From Prolixibacteraceae bacterium (GTDB taxonomy: Bacteria > Bacteroidota > Bacteroidia > Bacteroidales > Prolixibacteraceae), in assembly GCA_003457135.1 (NCBI GenBank), contig DMSQ01000041.1, positions 1-35,120 of the forward strand: a stretch of DNA of 35,120 nucleotides, written 5' to 3'. The position numbers were made by a program, and so were the translations under genes. The notes beneath the pieces were generated by a model. It had not been told where the DNA came from, ran no database searches, and saw only the letters and a list, made by a program, of their open reading frames with translations. Below, piece after piece: positions 33,888 to 35,120 of the stretch (its first letter is position 1; every line of letters starts with the position of its first letter).

Positions 33888-35060
33888 ATGTATAGATCAA
33901 ACTACACCAAACTTTTTGTTCCTCTTTTGCTTTTACTTCCTTTTCAGGCATTTGTTCAGGAAAGCAAAATTAGTCTGAACGGTTACGTGAAGGAACTGTA
34001 CATGTTTTACTCTCCTGAAAATCCAATACCGGGAACTGATCTGAATTATTTATCCACCAACATTCTGCACAACCGCCTCAATTTCAAATGGTATGCCAGT
34101 AAGAAACTGACAACGGTACTTGAAATGCGTAACCGGCTGATGTTTGGAAACCTGGTGAAGGATTTTCCCGGATATCAGGCAACGGTTGACATTGATAACG
34201 GACTTTTGGATATGTCGTGGATTTCGGCAAAAGGCAACAACTGGTTTGTTCATTCCATGATTGATCGGGGCTATCTGGATTATTCTTCAGGCAAATGGCA
34301 AATCCGCGCCGGACGGCAGCGCGTAAACTGGGGCGTGAACCTGGTTTGGAACCCGAACGATATTTTCAACACTTTTTCCTATTTCGATTTTGACTATGAG
34401 GAACGTCCGGGAACCGATGCCGTTCGTGTTCAGTATTATACCGGAACGACTTCTTCAGCCGAACTGGTTTACAAACCCGGACACGACAGCATTCAAACAT
34501 CAACGGCAGGGATGTTCCGTTTCTCGAACTGGGATTACGATTTTCAGTTCATTTGCGGTCAGGCTGGAAATGACTGGATATGTGGCTGCGGGTGGTCGGG
34601 CGATATTCGTGGTGCAGGTTTCAGGGGAGAGCTTACCCACTTCGAGCCACAAAATAAATCATCAAAAAGAACTACTGTTGCTTCCGTTTCGGCTGATTAC
34701 ACTTTTTCAAACAGTTGGTATATCCATGCAAGCTTGCTTTATAACAGCTATGGCAAAACCGGAAAAGCCGGTGCAATGAACGTGCTTTTCAATCCTGACA
34801 TGTCGGCCAAACAGTTGTCGTTTGCACGCTATTCGCTGTTCGGACAAGTTTCAAAACCAATTACTCCGTTGTTTTCCGGAAGTTTATCGGGAATTGTAAA
34901 TCCATCAGATGGTTCATTCTACTTTGGACCAGCCCTGATCTATTCGCTTTTGAGCAATCTGGAACTTATGCTCACCGGTCAACTCTTTTTTGGCGACTCC
35001 GGAACCGAATTTGGCGACATCGGCAGGATTGCTTTTGGAAGGCTGAAGTGGAGTTTCTGA
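33888..35060 (+). CDS. outer-membrane beta-barrel (DUF1302/porin-like)
   Basis: A 390-residue protein with signal peptide (about 1-24, cut near FVQES), alternating amphipathic strands and a C-terminal WSF, the usual outer-membrane ending. RAGRQRVNWGVNLVWNPNDI and YEERPGTDAVRVQYY match the barrel proteins that accompany LolA-like/FtsX ABC operons. It probably gives the outer-membrane step of the exporter or is a partner. Two Cys in WICGCGW lie in a predicted loop, unusual for a barrel. Confidence 0.82.
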   Translation: MYRSNYTKLFVPLLLLLPFQAFVQESKISLNGYVKELYMFYSPENPIPGTDLNYLSTNILHNRLNFKWYASKKLTTVLEMRNRLMFGNLVKDFPGYQATVDIDNGLLDMSWISAKGNNWFVHSMIDRGYLDYSSGKWQIRAGRQRVNWGVNLVWNPNDIFNTFSYFDFDYEERPGTDAVRVQYYTGTTSSAELVYKPGHDSIQTSTAGMFRFSNWDYDFQFICGQAGNDWICGCGWSGDIRGAGFRGELTHFEPQNKSSKRTTVASVSADYTFSNSWYIHASLLYNSYGKTGKAGAMNVLFNPDMSAKQLSFARYSLFGQVSKPITPLFSGSLSGIVNPSDGSFYFGPALIYSLLSNLELMLTGQLFFGDSGTEFGDIGRIAFGRLKWSF

Positions 35061-35063
35061 ACA

Positions 35064-35120
35064 ATGAAGGAAGAAATTATTGAAAGCACAACAGACAACA
35101 GGGAAATCGCTTTTAACATT
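35064..35120 (+). CDS. 5' end of the next gene, cut by the window
   Basis: ATG at 35064, four bases after the barrel stop, opens 19 codons to the window end (MKEEIIESTTDNREIAFNI). Too short to classify. Confidence 0.45.
   Translation, partial: MKEEIIESTTDNREIAFNI

Overview
The window most likely comes from a Bacteroidota chromosome, probably a free-living or sediment Bacteroidales/Marinilabiliales-type organism. The sequence reasons are weak or absent Shine-Dalgarno sites, several TANNTTTG-type -7 boxes, many TPR and lipoprotein genes, AraC-type regulators fused to signalling domains, a C-terminal Phe outer-membrane barrel and AT-rich intergenic DNA. The exact genus cannot be read from the sequence. 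There are no rRNA or tRNA genes and no CRISPR array.

Region 1 (1-13.5 kb) looks like a conflict or defence island. It opens with a cluster of small palindromes and a 577-bp single-tyrosine (HUH/Y1) transposon with long inverted composite ends. A SLOG-like/SLATT-like membrane protein follows, then a 154-bp transposase-less copy of the same transposon. Three paralogous TIR proteins share one architecture: an N-terminal TIR domain, a TolB-N/FlgO-like domain and C-terminal TPRs. A fourth TIR copy is reduced to 29 codons. It sits in front of an intact MNT nucleotidyltransferase (antitoxin type) whose HEPN toxin partner has been cut down to about 30 codons. A penicillin-acylase-family Ntn hydrolase lies between the second and third TIR genes.

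Region 2 (13.5-27.2 kb, mostly minus strand) is an accessory region: an MBL-fold hydrolase, an NmrA-like reductase, a SnoaL-like protein, an AraC regulator with a degenerate HATPase-like domain, small secreted proteins, a DUF885 peptidase, a dihaem cytochrome c with a membrane neighbour, three tandem paralogous secreted proteins and an internally deleted NmrA copy. Six of these genes carry the same short upstream motif. An AraC-HTH/TM/TolB-N/TPR protein (18520-20697) reuses the TM-TolB-TPR body of the first TIR protein but carries a DNA-binding head instead of TIR.

Region 3 (27.6-35.1 kb, plus strand) holds a Cys-rich MerR regulator and an envelope operon: a LolA-like outer-membrane lipoprotein-sorting protein, two FtsX/MacB-type permeases, an ABC ATPase, a CAP-domain protein and an outer-membrane beta-barrel. 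A four-helix-bundle (S23/TIGR02436-type) gene lies inside this operon, bracketed by two inverted arrays of an 8-bp repeat, and looks like an inserted element. A roughly 95-bp structured repeat occurs once before the third TIR gene and once, inverted, before the LolA-like gene.

The most notable candidate system is a modular receptor family in which one putative periplasmic TolB-N/TPR sensor is joined to either a TIR effector or an AraC DNA-binding head. Next to it is a paralogous TIR array that appears to recombine through a nearly identical 5' coding segment.
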